A stretch of DNA of 64,000 nucleotides from contig NZ_CP017834.1 in NCBI RefSeq assembly GCF_001907975.1, positions 1,598,303-1,662,302 on the forward strand, written 5' to 3'. Below the pieces are notes generated by a model that saw only the letters and a list, made by a program, of their open reading frames with translations, searched no databases and was not told where the DNA came from. This DNA comes from Silvanigrella aquatica. Its GTDB lineage: Bacteria; Bdellovibrionota_B; Oligoflexia; Silvanigrellales; Silvanigrellaceae. Below, in pieces: positions 63,725 to 64,000 of the stretch (the first letter of the stretch is position 1; every line of letters begins with the position of its first letter). The translations under genes and the position numbers were made by a program.

Positions 63725-63886
63725 ATGAGTATGAATCCTAAAGAAGAAAGAATTAAAAGTGAAAAGTACAAACGTGATGGTGCAAAATATGTTTGTACAA
63801 TTTGCAAATCAAAGCATTTTTCAAAAGAAGACGTAGAAAAATGTTACGATAGCCATCCTATCAAGAAAGAAGCAATGACAAAATAA
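63725..63886 (+). CDS. 53-residue zinc-finger-like small protein
   Basis: A short gene starting at ATG 63725 with a strong AAAGGAGGG site (about 63709-63717) 8 nt upstream; an upstream in-frame ATG at 63680 is less likely. The sequence is very basic and contains YVCTICKSKHFSKEDVEKCY, with a C-x2-C-x11-C-x3-H spacing that could bind zinc. A DNA- or RNA-binding role is plausible, but no family was recognised. Confidence 0.68.
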   Translation: MSMNPKEERIKSEKYKRDGAKYVCTICKSKHFSKEDVEKCYDSHPIKKEAMTK

Positions 63887-63919
63887 AAAATTTGTTTTAG
63901 ATTTCTTAAAAATTGTTTT

Positions 63920-63948
63920 TTGACAAAATAATTTTTAAGAATTATGAT
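63920..63948 (+). promoter_or_regulatory. Strong sigma70-like promoter at window end
   Basis: TTGACA (63920-63925), 17-nt spacer, TATGAT (63943-63948): a perfect -35 and five of six -10 positions. It drives a gene beyond base 64000. Confidence 0.6.
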
Positions 63949-64000
63949 GTCATCGTTTTTATCGGAAAAATTTTCAAATTTAACGCAAAATATTTCAATT

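Noticed and set aside
1-64000. CRISPR array, prophage, toxin-antitoxin or classical defence island
   Set aside because: Looked for regular repeats, phage structural genes and small paired genes; none seen.

Overview
This is a 64-kb window of gene-dense, AT-rich bacterial chromosome. Genes are short-spaced, many use ATGA stop-start overlaps, and nothing looks like a prophage, transposon, CRISPR array, rRNA or tRNA locus. Signal peptides, a putative lipoprotein, a beta-barrel-like outer-membrane protein and a class II DAHP synthase point to a Gram-negative organism. The low GC content, the secreted hydrolases and the mix of leucine/terpene-type acyl-CoA catabolism with PrkA/SpoVR genes would fit a Silvanigrellales-like member of the Bdellovibrionota. 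That placement is inference; no 16S or marker tree is available here.

Layout. 1-7.0 kb: the 3' part of a cysteine desulfurase, a PLP aminotransferase, a putative lipoprotein, an SCP2-like protein, a short-chain dehydrogenase, a small unknown protein, Fpg/MutM DNA glycosylase and a mannose-6-phosphate-isomerase-like cupin. 7.1-13.3 kb: a membrane HAMP/PP2C (RsbU-like) phosphatase, a 0.55-kb gap, diaminopimelate decarboxylase, a Xer-type tyrosine recombinase and an exported LRR protein. 13.3-22.4 kb: a membrane-anchored MutS-like ATPase, a small exported lysozyme-like protein, HDOD and CheR signalling proteins, NADH dehydrogenase II, thymidine kinase, class II DAHP synthase and UppP. 22.5-28 kb: RF2 with its programmed frameshift, apt, two MscS channels facing each other and a secreted lipase. 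28-32 kb: an aroA-aroC-aroB shikimate operon. 32-37 kb: a glyoxalase-fold protein with a histone-like lysine tail, an unknown Cys-motif protein, an Endo-H-like GH18 enzyme, a DODA-type dioxygenase, a pirin and an O6-alkylguanine methyltransferase. 36.8-44 kb (minus strand): a large exported unknown protein, an AT-rich gap, an outer-membrane protein and SMC. 44.2-55.1 kb: a truncated pdxJ, then a carboxylase beta / AtuA / enoyl-CoA hydratase / biotin carboxylase alpha / acyl-CoA dehydrogenase cluster, a phosphoesterase preceded by a coupled mini-ORF, and a degenerate AMP-ligase. 55.2-60 kb: the conserved prkA-yeaH-spoVR triad. 60-64 kb: a receiver protein, a DUF2652 cyclase-like protein, an ABC-F ATPase, a small exported protein and a small zinc-finger-like protein.

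How the genes work together. The 44.5-52.2 kb cluster looks like one branched acyl-CoA route: dehydrogenation, biotin-dependent carboxylation, hydration. It carries homologues of five Atu proteins, but the residues seen do not separate leucine from acyclic terpene use. DAHP synthase at 20-21 kb plus aroA, aroC and aroB at 28-32 kb supply four shikimate steps. Lipase, lysozyme-like and Endo-H-like proteins together suggest an organism that acts on the polymers of other cells. Nine convergent gene pairs meet with gaps of 38 nt or less and four of them overlap. The strongest candidates for a second look are the lysozyme-like protein, the half-length pdxJ, the leader mini-ORF at 52287, the VOC-histone-tail fusion and the paired terminator-like hairpins upstream of prfB.
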